Shown in pieces: positions 8,581-16,064 of a stretch of DNA of 48,091 bases. Numbering within the stretch: the stretch's first letter is position 1; every line of letters begins with the position of its first letter. The notes beneath the pieces are model-generated. The model worked only from the letters and a program-made list of their open reading frames with translations. It was not told the DNA's origin and did no database searches. The translations under genes and the position numbers were made by a program. This DNA is from Caldifarciminota bacterium. Lineage in GTDB: Bacteria > Hydrothermota > UBA3072. The stretch lies in the NCBI GenBank assembly GCA_016930175.1, contig JAFGHJ010000020.1:1-48091 (forward strand), read 5' to 3'.

Positions 8581-9894
8581 ATGAATAAGATTCTTATTGT
8601 TGAAGATAACGAGAATTTCAGGAAAATGCTGGAACTCAATTTCGATAAAGCGAATCTCGCTTTTGAGTCCTGTGCTTCTGCCGAGGAAGCTTTCGATGTT
8701 TTTAACAGGGATATCTTTTCGGTAGGCGTTTTTGATCTTAAGCTGCCAGAAATGGGCGGCTTGGAGCTTTTAACCAGAGTGCTTGAAGTGGCGCCCGAAT
8801 TTCCTGTTTTTATTGTAACAGCATACGGGGATATCGAAACTGCTGTAGAAGCAGTGAAAAAAGGTGCTTCGGATTTCATTCAGAAGCCCTTTGATCCGGA
8901 TTTTTTAATTGATAAAATAAAAAAGGAAATAAAGAAAAGATCTTTTCCTTCAAAAAGACAAATAGTAGGTAATGCGGCTCTTTTAAAAGAAGCAATAGCA
9001 CTTGGTAAGAAAGTTGCGGTAACAGACCTTACTGCTTTTCTTTTTGGAGAGAGCGGGACCGGCAAGGAATTATTTGCCAGGGCTATTCATGACTGGAGCC
9101 CAAGAAAAGAGGCTCCTTTTGTTGTTTTGAATTCTGCTGCAATACCCGAGACTCTCCTTGAGAGCGAGTTATTTGGTATAGAGAAAGGTACAGCTACAGG
9201 GGTTTCTAAAAGAATAGGTAAAATTTCTCAAGCTTCAGGAGGTACGCTTTTCTTTGATGAAATTGGAGATATGCCCTTACTTCTTCAATCAAAAATCCTG
9301 AGAGTTATTGAAGGAAAAGAATTTGAAAAGGTAGGTGGAAGAGAAAAATTAGAAGCTGATGTCAGGATAGTTTGTGCTACCAATCGGGATTTGGAAGCTC
9401 TAGTTGAGAAGAGAAAATTTAGAGAGGATTTATATTACCGCTTAAATGTATTTCCCATTCATTTGCCGCCTCTTAAGGATAGACTCGAGGATATAGAGGT
9501 TCTTGTGAAACATTTTATTGATTTATATGGCGGCAGTATCCCGGGTAAAGTTAAAAGCTTTAGCGGCGGTGCTTTTATGAAATTGAAACAGCATGAGTGG
9601 AAAGGAAATGTGCGTGAACTCGAGAATGTTGTAAAAAGAGCTTTGATTATTTGTGATGGTGATGTTATTGGAGAAGATGACATTGTATTTCATGGGAAGA
9701 GAAAAGAGGATAAGAGGATCGAAGGTCTTAGTCTTCGAGAGGTTGGGGAAAGAGCAAAAAAAGAGATAGAAATCAAGATTATTAGAGAGGCCCTGAGGCA
9801 AACTGAGGGTAATAAAGCGCAAGCCGCACGGCTGCTTAATATTTCTTATAAAACTCTCTTTAACAAACTTAACGAATACGACCTCGAGAAATAG
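8581..9894 (+). CDS. NtrC/AtoC-family response regulator with altered GAFTGA loop
   Basis: Three domains are visible: a receiver (1-120) with D52 as phosphorylation site, T80 and K102; an AAA+ sigma-54 interaction domain with Walker A GESGTGKE (156-163) and Walker B FFDEIGD (224-230); and a C-terminal Fis-type helix-turn-helix ending in AARLLNISYKTLFNKLNEY. The loop that normally reads GAFTGA is GTATGV at 203-208, so the aromatic residue that contacts sigma-54 is missing. It may activate a different sigma factor, or a co-evolved RpoN, or act as a repressor. It is cotranscribed with the kinase upstream and ends the nine-gene unit. Confidence 0.93.
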   Translation: MNKILIVEDNENFRKMLELNFDKANLAFESCASAEEAFDVFNRDIFSVGVFDLKLPEMGGLELLTRVLEVAPEFPVFIVTAYGDIETAVEAVKKGASDFIQKPFDPDFLIDKIKKEIKKRSFPSKRQIVGNAALLKEAIALGKKVAVTDLTAFLFGESGTGKELFARAIHDWSPRKEAPFVVLNSAAIPETLLESELFGIEKGTATGVSKRIGKISQASGGTLFFDEIGDMPLLLQSKILRVIEGKEFEKVGGREKLEADVRIVCATNRDLEALVEKRKFREDLYYRLNVFPIHLPPLKDRLEDIEVLVKHFIDLYGGSIPGKVKSFSGGAFMKLKQHEWKGNVRELENVVKRALIICDGDVIGEDDIVFHGKRKEDKRIEGLSLREVGERAKKEIEIKIIREALRQTEGNKAQAARLLNISYKTLFNKLNEYDLEK

Positions 9895-9900
9895 ATAATG

Positions 9901-10001
9901 GCCACCAAGACACGAAGGCACAAAGAATAATTTAATCTTATTTTAAACAAAAAAATAAAATTGGGGATGGATGGGGCTTAGTGACTTGGTGCCTTTGTGG
10001 C
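9901..10001. repeat. Imperfect hairpin repeat element, type A
   Basis: A 101-base element with two roughly 25-base imperfect inverted arms (9901-9925 and 9977-10001; outer bases GCCACCAAGACACGAAGG and its near complement CCTTTGTGGC) around an AT-rich core and a GGGGATGGATGGGG block. The same outer arms recur at 16331-16504. It fills the gap between the regulator gene and the CYTH gene. It has no ORF and no target-site duplication that I can see. Confidence 0.7.
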
Positions 10002-10023
10002 ATTTATAAATATGGGGTGATAT

Positions 10024-10536
10024 TTGAAAGAGATTGAAGTCAAAATTCTTGAGATAAATGTAGAAGAGGTAGAGAAAAAACTAAAAGAAATGGGGGCGGA
10101 GAAGGTTTTTGAAGGCGAAATGGTTAGTATATATTTTGATTTTTCAGACAGACTTTTAGAAAAAGAGGGTAAAATTTTGAGACTCAGACAAAAGGGCGGC
10201 AAGGTTATTTTAACCTATAAAGAACTTATAACCCAGGATAAAGCAAAAATCATGGATGAAAACGAACTCGAGGTGCAGGATTTTGACTTAATGCTAGAAA
10301 TTTTTGAAAAAATAGGTCTTTCGCCTCTTTATAAGTTTAAAAAGTATAGAACAACTTATGAATTAAACCGGACACATTTTGAAATAGATAAATATCCTGA
10401 TATTCCCGCGTTTCTGGAGATAGAAGCTCCGGATTTATACACAATAAATGAAATGGTATCAAAACTTGGTTTTTCCGGAGAAGAAGTAAATTCCTATTCA
10501 ATCAAAGAGGTTCTTGAACATTACGGGAAGCTTTAA
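10024..10536 (+). CDS. CYTH-domain protein (class IV adenylate cyclase / triphosphatase family)
   Basis: The start shows the CYTH signature ExExK as E3-I-E-V-K7. Alternating charged strands follow (KILRLRQKGGKVILTYKE, RTTYELNRTHFEIDKYPDI, AFLEIEAPD), as expected for a triphosphate tunnel fold that binds nucleotide or polyphosphate. At 170 residues it has the length of CyaB-like proteins. The family contains adenylate cyclases and thiamine- or inorganic-triphosphatases, and activity cannot be assigned from sequence. The start is TTG 10024, preceded by GGGGTGA at 10014-10020. It is a single gene, with a hairpin element just upstream and a terminator at its stop codon. Confidence 0.85.
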   Translation: MKEIEVKILEINVEEVEKKLKEMGAEKVFEGEMVSIYFDFSDRLLEKEGKILRLRQKGGKVILTYKELITQDKAKIMDENELEVQDFDLMLEIFEKIGLSPLYKFKKYRTTYELNRTHFEIDKYPDIPAFLEIEAPDLYTINEMVSKLGFSGEEVNSYSIKEVLEHYGKL

Positions 10537-10556
10537 AAAACTGCAGGCAGTTTTTT
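10535..10556. terminator. Hairpin terminator after CYTH gene
   Basis: Perfect 10-bp stem AAAAAACTGC / GCAGTTTTTT with a two-base loop, overlapping the TAA of the CYTH gene. A-run on one side and T-run on the other make it suitable for termination on both strands, matching the convergent lipoprotein gene beyond it. Confidence 0.7.
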
Positions 10557-10632
10557 GGTAATAGGTGTATTGGTATATTGGTTAATTGGTTTTTTTACGA
10601 ATATACTAATCAACTAATTAACTATCAACTAA
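10557..10632. repeat. Quasi-repeated word island
   Basis: About 75 bases of imperfect short repeats: TTGGTATATTGGTTAATTGG on one side, then a T-run, then ACTAATCAACTAATTAACT on the other, so that the halves are near inverted copies. No gene. Similar word islands occur in most other intergenic spaces of the window. Confidence 0.5.
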
Positions 10633-10633
10633 T

Positions 10634-10948
10634 TTATAGATTCGGGTAATGTTTGCTTTTTACTTTACCCTTCCCGGAGTCATACTCATATTCGTTTATA
10701 TCTTTAACCTTAACAGGTAAATCGGACAGGCTTTCGGGATACTTCTCGTTTTGTGCTTTGTACATATTTATAGCCTGCCTGAGAGAAGCTAATTCGGTAA
10801 CAACCCTTGCTTTACCTGGTACTTCGGCTACGCCTTTAGTATATTCCTTTGTAACAGTTTTAGTCTCTATTACTGCTTCTTTTGCTTTTTTGCAGCCAAA
10901 ATTTAATAAAACAGAGACAAAAGACAAAAATATTAAAAAGCTTTTCAT
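10634..10948 (-). CDS. Small lipoprotein with pseudopilin-like C-terminal segment
   Basis: 104 residues. The N-terminal signal MKSFLIFLSFVSVLLNFGC ends in a lipobox with C19, so it should be lipid-anchored in the envelope. The C-terminal half (SLRQAINMYKAQNEKYPESL then SDLPVK) resembles the helix-and-loop of type II secretion/pilin-like major subunits (GspG style), but the hydrophobic pilin helix is absent. Function unknown. It is convergent with the CYTH gene and is followed upstream by tRNA-Phe on the same strand. Confidence 0.75.
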   Translation of the reverse strand: MKSFLIFLSFVSVLLNFGCKKAKEAVIETKTVTKEYTKGVAEVPGKARVVTELASLRQAINMYKAQNEKYPESLSDLPVKVKDINEYEYDSGKGKVKSKHYPNL

Positions 10949-10960
10949 TTTCTGCTAAAA

Positions 10961-11033
10961 TGGTGAGAGGTGGAATTGAACCACCGACACCGGGATTTTC
11001 AGTCCCGTGCTCTACCGACTGAGCTATCTCACC
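10961..11033 (-). tRNA. tRNA-Phe (anticodon GAA)
   Basis: Read on minus: acceptor GGTGAGA (11033-11027) pairs with TCTCACC (10968-10962), discriminator A at 10961. The anticodon stem CGGGA/TCCCG encloses loop CTGAAAA, giving anticodon GAA. The D-arm is GCTC/GAGC and the T-loop is GTTCAATTC. No encoded CCA. Confidence 0.97.
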
Positions 11034-11230
11034 TTAAAAATTATTATATAAAAAAAATCAATAATGTCAATAGTAGGGATAAGTGGTTTTTATAGGGGGA
11101 AAGTCATTATGGGTAATTACAAAACTTTTATTTGAAAAAAACCTTTTAAGCAATTCAAGAGAGATTGGCAAATAAAAAATCCTTTATGTCCATGTAGAGA
11201 AGTCAAACAGCATTTTAATAATATTTTTTC

Positions 11231-11261
11231 TTGACTTTAGTTATTTAAATATATATATAAT
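11231..11261 (+). promoter_or_regulatory. Sigma-70-like promoter, leaderless geometry
   Basis: TTGACT at 11231-11236 and TATATA at 11254-11259 (17-base spacer), overlapping TATAAT at 11256-11261. The predicted transcription start, 6-8 bases after the -10, falls on the ATG at 11267. No ribosome binding site precedes that ATG. Confidence 0.65.
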
Positions 11262-11266
11262 TTAAT

Positions 11267-12028
11267 ATGACTAATGATGAAAAAATAAAAAGACAGGAAA
11301 TAATTGGTACCATAAGTATATTCATTGAGAGTTATATTTTCTCATTGATTGCTTTCTTTCTTTCATATAATAATATACGTAAAATAATTCCCAATTGGAC
11401 TAATATATTAAATGTTTTTAAGTCATTATCATCGTTAGAAATCGATCAGGTTACGTTTTTTTCTCAAACGATTGTAACTGCCATTTTAGCATTTGTGAAT
11501 GCTACTGTTGGTTTTTTATTAATCATCAGGAAAAGACCTTTACAAAAACCAAAGGGATTTCTCGAGATATTTATTCCTACAGTATCAACTTATTTCTGGA
11601 TTACTTATAATGCAATTCCATATATCCCCAAAGAACTTAATTTTTATCTGGTTCCTATGAATACATTACTCTTTTTTTCGTTCACAGGATCCATTGTTGT
11701 GCTGGCAGGATGCGTCATAAGCGCAATAGCAGTTTTTAATTTAAGGCGCTCATTCAGCGTTATTATACAGGTACGTAATATTGTTAAACATGGATTATAT
11801 CGTTATGTAAGACATCCTATGTATTTTGGTTACGTCGTAACGGCAATAGGCCTTTCTATGACAAGTCCCCAGTTTTTTTTCATATTTCTTACTTTAATAC
11901 ATGTAATTCTATTGTTTTTCAGAGCATATCTTGAAGAAAAAAAACTTGCAGCTTATTCGCGAGAATACCGAAAGTATATGCAAAATACACCTTTTCTATT
12001 TCCAATTAAATTCAAAAAATTAACATAA
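11267..12028 (+). CDS. Isoprenylcysteine carboxyl methyltransferase-like membrane protein
   Basis: 253 residues with about five hydrophobic membrane segments. The C-terminal third has the ICMT/PEMT-type signature: NIVKHGLYRYVRHPMYFGY near 165-183, followed by a membrane hairpin and RAYLEEKKLAAYSREYRKYM, the region that binds SAM at the membrane face in this family. Bacterial members methylate lipid-like or small-molecule thiols, and the substrate here is unknown. It is a single gene after tRNA-Phe on the other strand, more AT-rich than its neighbours, and starts without a Shine-Dalgarno sequence. Confidence 0.8.
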   Translation: MTNDEKIKRQEIIGTISIFIESYIFSLIAFFLSYNNIRKIIPNWTNILNVFKSLSSLEIDQVTFFSQTIVTAILAFVNATVGFLLIIRKRPLQKPKGFLEIFIPTVSTYFWITYNAIPYIPKELNFYLVPMNTLLFFSFTGSIVVLAGCVISAIAVFNLRRSFSVIIQVRNIVKHGLYRYVRHPMYFGYVVTAIGLSMTSPQFFFIFLTLIHVILLFFRAYLEEKKLAAYSREYRKYMQNTPFLFPIKFKKLT

Positions 12029-12081
12029 TATTTTGTCGTTGCTAAATTTTTGATAGGGTTGGCTAATCAATACAATTAGAT

Positions 12082-12128
12082 AGGTGGGAGTAGAGTAGCT
12101 TTGTGTCCTTTGGCGTCATTGTGGTTAA
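12082..12128. repeat. Partial repeat-element end upstream of holA
   Basis: The words GGTGGGAGTAGAG, CTTTGTGTCCTTTGG and ATTGTGGTTAA match the right-hand end of the hairpin elements seen before lysS and queF. It appears to be a decayed element end ending about 50 bases before the holA promoter. The rest of 12029-12178 holds no gene that I recognise. Confidence 0.5.
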
Positions 12129-12178
12129 TTTCGACGGTTTCGCCGAATTATCTCTCTTTAGTTTGCAAATGAAGGGAC

Positions 12179-12206
12179 TTGACTTAGAAATGAATAATGT
12201 TATAAT
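12179..12206 (+). promoter_or_regulatory. Strong sigma-70-like promoter of holA, leaderless geometry
   Basis: TTGACT at 12179-12184, a 16-base spacer, and a perfect TATAAT at 12201-12206. Seven bases separate the -10 from the ATG at 12214, so the transcript should begin at or next to the start codon. Confidence 0.75.
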
Positions 12207-12213
12207 TAAAAAA

Positions 12214-13167
12214 ATGAAAACCAAGGAAAATGTTAATGCTTTAGTAGCTTGTTTTAAGGAAAAAAAGCATAACTTGCTCCAAATTTCCGGGGATGATTTT
12301 GATATAGAAGAGACATTAACTTCCATTAGGGAAGATTTTGAACCTAAAGATATAGAAATTTTTTTTCCGGATGATGCCTCAGAAGCCTTGAAAAGTTTAC
12401 ATATGAAAACTTTATTTGGGGGTAAGTTGATAATATTTTATGAAGTGGATATGCTTTCGGCATCTTTATTTAAGGAAATTAAAGCTTCTGTTAAGAATCC
12501 TGTTTCTTTAAGCCCTAATTTTGCAGTTTTTATTTTCAAGGATCAAAGGAAGATGTTTAAGATTGAAGGAAGTTTAATAGGTAAATTCAAGCCGATTTAT
12601 GATTCGGATATACCTGCTTGGATAAGAAATTTTGCTTGGAAAGCGGGATATCAAGTGAGTAAAGATGCTGTTAATCTACTTTGTTTTCGCTGTGGTAGTA
12701 ACAGGGGTGAAATAAAAAAACATATTGAAAGGATCATTTTATTGAAGGGAGATAAGGATAAGAGTATAGAGGAAGAGGATTTGAAAAACATTGGTTTCTA
12801 CAGAGATGATACGATATATAAAATCTCTAATTCAATATTGGATGGTAAATACAATGATGCTCTAAGGTATTTAGTAGAATATTCGGATAGTATTCCGGTT
12901 TTTTATTTCGTAAATAGAGATATTCGTTGCCTTTTAACTATTCGCGCGTCTATTGATGAAGGCGAAAATCTAAATGAATCGAACTTGAATAGAAGGTTGA
13001 ACATGCATCCTTATATTTTTAATAAGAATTATCTTCCGGCCGCAAGGAGGTTGTCCTTTGCAATCCTTGAGAATAATTTTGAAAGGATTATGGAAACTGA
13101 GTACCAAATTAAAAACGGTTGGGAAGAGTTCAGTATGAATTTTAATTTTGTGAGTCAACTTCAATAG
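12214..13167 (+). CDS. holA: DNA polymerase III delta subunit (clamp loader)
   Basis: Clamp-loader subunit that opens the sliding clamp. The N-terminal half is divergent; the C-terminal part fits HolA: WIRNFAWKAGYQVSKDAVNL, the EIKKHIERIILLKGDK segment, then a helical domain with SNSILDGKYNDALRYLVEY and PVFYFVNRDIRCLL. The start chosen is ATG 12214 (317 residues); an in-frame GTG at 12103 would add 37 residues that are translated promoter and repeat DNA. The next gene follows after 10 bases. Assignment is by pattern only and the gene is a divergent member. Confidence 0.8.
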   Translation: MKTKENVNALVACFKEKKHNLLQISGDDFDIEETLTSIREDFEPKDIEIFFPDDASEALKSLHMKTLFGGKLIIFYEVDMLSASLFKEIKASVKNPVSLSPNFAVFIFKDQRKMFKIEGSLIGKFKPIYDSDIPAWIRNFAWKAGYQVSKDAVNLLCFRCGSNRGEIKKHIERIILLKGDKDKSIEEEDLKNIGFYRDDTIYKISNSILDGKYNDALRYLVEYSDSIPVFYFVNRDIRCLLTIRASIDEGENLNESNLNRRLNMHPYIFNKNYLPAARRLSFAILENNFERIMETEYQIKNGWEEFSMNFNFVSQLQ

Positions 13168-13177
13168 GAGGGAAGCG

Positions 13178-14107
13178 ATGAGTGAAGATGTTGCTGCAAT
13201 TAAAGCTGCTATAGAAGATATAAAAGAAAAACTGAGTAAAATTGAAGGCAAGAGGGGTTCTATCAGAGATTCTGTATATCAAAAAGTTAAAAGAGACTAT
13301 GAAGTGAGACTTGAAGATTTGAGCGGGCAGCTAGCTGGAAAGAAAGAGTCGCTTAAGGAAAGTTTAAAGGAAATAACTACTAAGAAAAAACCTTTGAAAT
13401 CAAAATTAGACGTTTTGCAGGAACAGCTTGAGGAAATTGAATTAAGGCACTCAATAGGAGAATACTCTGACGCACAGTATGATTCAATGAGTGGAGAAAT
13501 AAAAGAGAAAATGTCTGAGATAGAGAAGGATTTGGAGTCTATAAAAAAAGAAGAAAAAGAAACCAAAGAGCTTTTGGGGGAACATGGGATAGAAGTAGAA
13601 GAAGAGGCGGAACCTGAAGAGGTTGAAGGGGAACAGGAAGAAGATAAAGAAGAAGAGGAAGAGAAGCAAGAACCTTTGCCTGAAGTATCCGAAGAGGATA
13701 TGATTGCGGAAGAGTTGTTTACAGGTGAGGAAAAAACTGTCGAAGAGAGTGAAAGTGTTATATCTAATGCGTCTTCCGCTGAAGAAGAAAACAAGGCTTT
13801 GTTGGAGACTCGAGAAGGAAATCCTAAACGAGGAGCAGAGTTATTTGATTTGCCAAAAGAAAAAGAGAGGGCAAAAAAAGAACCTGAAGGTGGTTCTGCG
13901 GAAGAAGAAGATTGGCTTTCGTCCCTTGAGCAGGAGTTAAATGAGGAAGCTGAGCAAGAAAAAGGCGCGGGAAAGACTGAAAAAGAAGGAAAGGCAGAAA
14001 AGAGTGATGAAGAATTGGTTTCGATATGTCCCAAGTGTAATTATAAAAACAGACCTGATGCATGGTATTGCGAGAATTGCGGTTCAGAGCTGACTTCTCC
14101 GGAGTAA
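13178..14107 (+). CDS. Coiled-coil protein with acidic linker and C-terminal zinc ribbon
   Basis: 309 residues in three parts. Residues 1-145 are a long heptad-rich coiled coil. Residues about 145-285 are a disordered, very Glu-rich linker. Residues 286-305 form a short zinc ribbon with two CxxC pairs (CPKCNY, then CENCGSE). No signal peptide, so cytoplasmic. The start is supported by AGGAGGG over the holA stop codon. Function unknown. The layout suggests a scaffold or tether that uses the ribbon to bind a partner. It shares its acidic composition with the TPR protein at 27658. Confidence 0.8.
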   Translation: MSEDVAAIKAAIEDIKEKLSKIEGKRGSIRDSVYQKVKRDYEVRLEDLSGQLAGKKESLKESLKEITTKKKPLKSKLDVLQEQLEEIELRHSIGEYSDAQYDSMSGEIKEKMSEIEKDLESIKKEEKETKELLGEHGIEVEEEAEPEEVEGEQEEDKEEEEEKQEPLPEVSEEDMIAEELFTGEEKTVEESESVISNASSAEEENKALLETREGNPKRGAELFDLPKEKERAKKEPEGGSAEEEDWLSSLEQELNEEAEQEKGAGKTEKEGKAEKSDEELVSICPKCNYKNRPDAWYCENCGSELTSPE

Positions 14108-14130
14108 ACAAAGAAGAGTTATTTTATATT

Positions 14131-14160
14131 TAATCTGATCTAGCACCGCAAACAGATTAT
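14131..14160 (+). terminator. Possible weak terminator between the zinc-ribbon gene and rho
   Basis: A 7-bp stem TAATCTG / CAGATTA with a 14-base loop, followed by only a short T-stretch. Weak by usual criteria. Confidence 0.35.
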
Positions 14161-14186
14161 TTAACCTACAGAAACACTAATAACCC

Positions 14187-14214
14187 TTGACAAAAATGAG
14201 AAGTTAACTATTAT
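14187..14214 (+). promoter_or_regulatory. Promoter of rho-rpmE, very short leader
   Basis: Perfect TTGACA at 14187-14192, a 16-base spacer, TATTAT at 14209-14214. The predicted start near 14221 leaves about 8 bases before ATG 14229, and no Shine-Dalgarno sequence is present. Confidence 0.7.
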
Positions 14215-14228
14215 ACGGTACACGTTTT

Positions 14229-15476
14229 ATGTATATCTCTGAAATCCAAGATAAAGATAGCACGGGATTAGCAAATACAGCTCGACGATTAGGAATCTCT
14301 TTTACCGGTTTAGATAGAGAAGATTTAATATTTTTTATTCTCAAGGAAAAAGCCAGTAAGGAGGGACGTGATTTAATACGTGGGGTTATTGAAATTTTAA
14401 ATGAAGGTTTCGGTTTCTTAAGAGCAAAGGAAAATGATTATACTCAGAGCCCCGAAGATATTTACGTTGCTCCGGCAATTATAAAAAGATTTGGAATAAA
14501 AACTGGTGACACGATAATTGGGGCGGTTAAACCTCCTCAAAATTCCGAGAAATACCATTCTATAGAGACCATAGAGAGCATTAATTATGCGCATCCCAGT
14601 GAAGCCAAAGACAGAGGAAATTTTAGTAATCTTACACCTCTTCATCCCAATAAGAAGATAAATCTAGAAGCAGGTGATGAAGATATTTCTACGAGGATTA
14701 TTGATCTTATTGCGCCTATTGGGAAAGGACAGAGAGGTTTGATTGTTTCTCCTCCGAAGGCGGGTAAAACTGTTTTGATAAAAAAAATAGCTCATTCTAT
14801 TTCCGAAAATCATCCTGATATGCATTTGATGGTACTTCTTATTGATGAGCGTCCTGAAGAAGTGACTGATATGGAAAGGTCGGTAAATGGTGAAGTTCTT
14901 TCTTCGACTTTTGATAAATCCCCGCAGAGGCATTTGCAGGTTGCAAAATTGGCGCTTGAGAAAGCAAAAAGATATGTTGAAATGGGGAAGGATGTGGTTA
15001 TCTTGCTTGATTCGATTACAAGATTTGCACGTGCTAGCAATTTAGTCGTACCTCATAGCGGCAAGACCCTTTCGGGCGGAGTTGATTCAAACGCTCTTAG
15101 AACACCAAAAAGATTTTTCGGAGCTGCAAGAAATATCGAAGAAGGAGGAAGTTTAACCATTCTGGCAACTGCGCTAGTTGATACCGGTTCCCGAATGGAT
15201 TCAGTCATATTTGAAGAGTTTAAAGGTACCGGTAATCAGGAAATCGTTTTAGATAGGAATTTATCCAATCAAAGGATTTTTCCTGCAATCGATATTCTGG
15301 CTTCCGGTACCAGAAAAGAGGAACTTCTTCAGCCATCTGATGTTTTGAACAGGATATGGGTTTTGCGTAAGATATTGAGTGATATGGAAGACAACTCCGA
15401 GGCTGTTGAATTTTTAATATCAAGAATGAAACGCTCAGAAAACAATGCTGAGTTTCTGCGTCTCATGACAGTATAA
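14229..15476 (+). CDS. rho: Transcription termination factor Rho
   Basis: Hexameric RNA helicase that ends transcription. The 415-residue protein has the Rho N-terminal helical part, an RNA-binding cold-shock-like domain with [12 protein letters not shown] and DIYVAP, then the ATPase: Walker [14 protein letters not shown] near 175-187, [13 protein letters not shown], the Q-loop region, Walker [15 protein letters not shown], and the R-loop with [11 protein letters not shown]. All motifs are intact. Classical bacterial pairing with rpmE, which starts 9 bases later. Confidence 0.98.
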   Translation: MYISEIQDKDSTGLANTARRLGISFTGLDREDLIFFILKEKASKEGRDLIRGVIEILNEGFGFLRAKENDYTQSPEDIYVAPAIIKRFGIKTGDTIIGAVKPPQNSEKYHSIETIESINYAHPSEAKDRGNFSNLTPLHPNKKINLEAGDEDISTRIIDLIAPIGKGQRGLIVSPPKAGKTVLIKKIAHSISENHPDMHLMVLLIDERPEEVTDMERSVNGEVLSSTFDKSPQRHLQVAKLALEKAKRYVEMGKDVVILLDSITRFARASNLVVPHSGKTLSGGVDSNALRTPKRFFGAARNIEEGGSLTILATALVDTGSRMDSVIFEEFKGTGNQEIVLDRNLSNQRIFPAIDILASGTRKEELLQPSDVLNRIWVLRKILSDMEDNSEAVEFLISRMKRSENNAEFLRLMTV

Positions 15477-15485
15477 GGGGGAAAA

Positions 15486-15665
15486 ATGAAAAAAGATATT
15501 CATCCTGGATATAAAGAAGTCACGATTAATTGTACCTGTGGTAATGTGATAAAGACCAGGTCCACAAAAGAGAATTTACATGTGGAAGTTTGTTCAAATT
15601 GTCATCCGTTCTATCAGCAGCTTAGAAAGGAAGGCTTAATTCCCGATTTAAAGGAAGTAAAGTAG
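15486..15665 (+). CDS. rpmE: 50S ribosomal protein L31
   Basis: 59-residue protein starting [20 protein letters not shown]. The zinc cysteines C16, C18, C36 and C39 (CxC...CxxC form) are all present, so it is the zinc-binding C+ type. After HPFY the family normally continues TGKQK..., but here it reads [16 protein letters not shown], so the C-terminus diverges. The preceding AAGGGGG at 15476-15483 serves as ribosome site. Position directly behind rho supports the call. Confidence 0.88.
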   Translation: MKKDIHPGYKEVTINCTCGNVIKTRSTKENLHVEVCSNCHPFYQQLRKEGLIPDLKEVK

Positions 15666-15780
15666 ACAAAATTCTCCAGTAATTACATATAGTTGAAGTA
15701 TTAGTTCTCCACTGCAGAAGAGTTATAAAACTGCATGTTTGTATGATCTGTAGTTTCGAGTTTCGAGTAAAACAAAGACC

Positions 15781-15898
15781 CACACCACCCATTTTTTAAC
15801 AACAAATAACACAAATTACACAAATAAATTAATTTTTATTTTTTTATATTCGTGATATTCGTGTAATTCGTTGTTCCTCTATGGTGGGGTGAGGTGTG
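15781..15898. repeat. Imperfect hairpin repeat element, type B
   Basis: Left arm CACACCACCC with the words ACAACAAATAACACAAATT, an AT-rich centre, right arm with TTCGTGTAATTCGTTGTT and GGTGGGGTGAGGTGTGG. The arms are imperfect inverted copies of each other over about 45 bases. Words from the left arm recur near 34170. No coding capacity. Confidence 0.6.
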
Positions 15899-15919
15899 GC
15901 TTAAAAAAAACAATAAAAA

Positions 15920-15948
15920 TTTCGTGTATTTAGTATGTTTCGTGGTTT
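15920..15948. repeat. Short repeat word copy
   Basis: TTTCGTGTATTTAGTATG followed by TTTCGTGGTT. The near-identical phrase is found at about 43960-43990 in the lysS upstream region. Confidence 0.55.
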
Positions 15949-16048
15949 ATTATGTAAAAGTAATCTTATTTTTACATTATTGCGAATTAGGTACGCAAAA
16001 TGCAAAAATCCCCAAATCTAAGTTTTTGTTTATGAACAACTTAAATTT

Positions 16049-16064
16049 TGGAACGATATTTGCA
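16049..16064 (+). promoter_or_regulatory. Candidate sigma-54 promoter (-24/-12)
   Basis: TGGAACG, four bases, TTGCA: GG and GC are exactly 10 bases apart, as required. Transcription would start near 16075. The nearest good gene start is 16592, and only a 39-codon ORF of doubtful reality (ATG 16071) lies directly downstream, so the target is unclear. rpoN itself is outside the window. Confidence 0.4.

Noticed and set aside
12103-12213. GTG-initiated extension of holA by 37 residues
   Set aside because: The stretch encodes the repeat-element end and a near-consensus promoter, and the residues show no fit to HolA.
13297-14034. 245-codon minus-strand ORF, very Ser-rich
   Set aside because: Antisense shadow of the Glu-rich coiled-coil gene: GAA/GAG read backwards as TTC/CTC-type codons.
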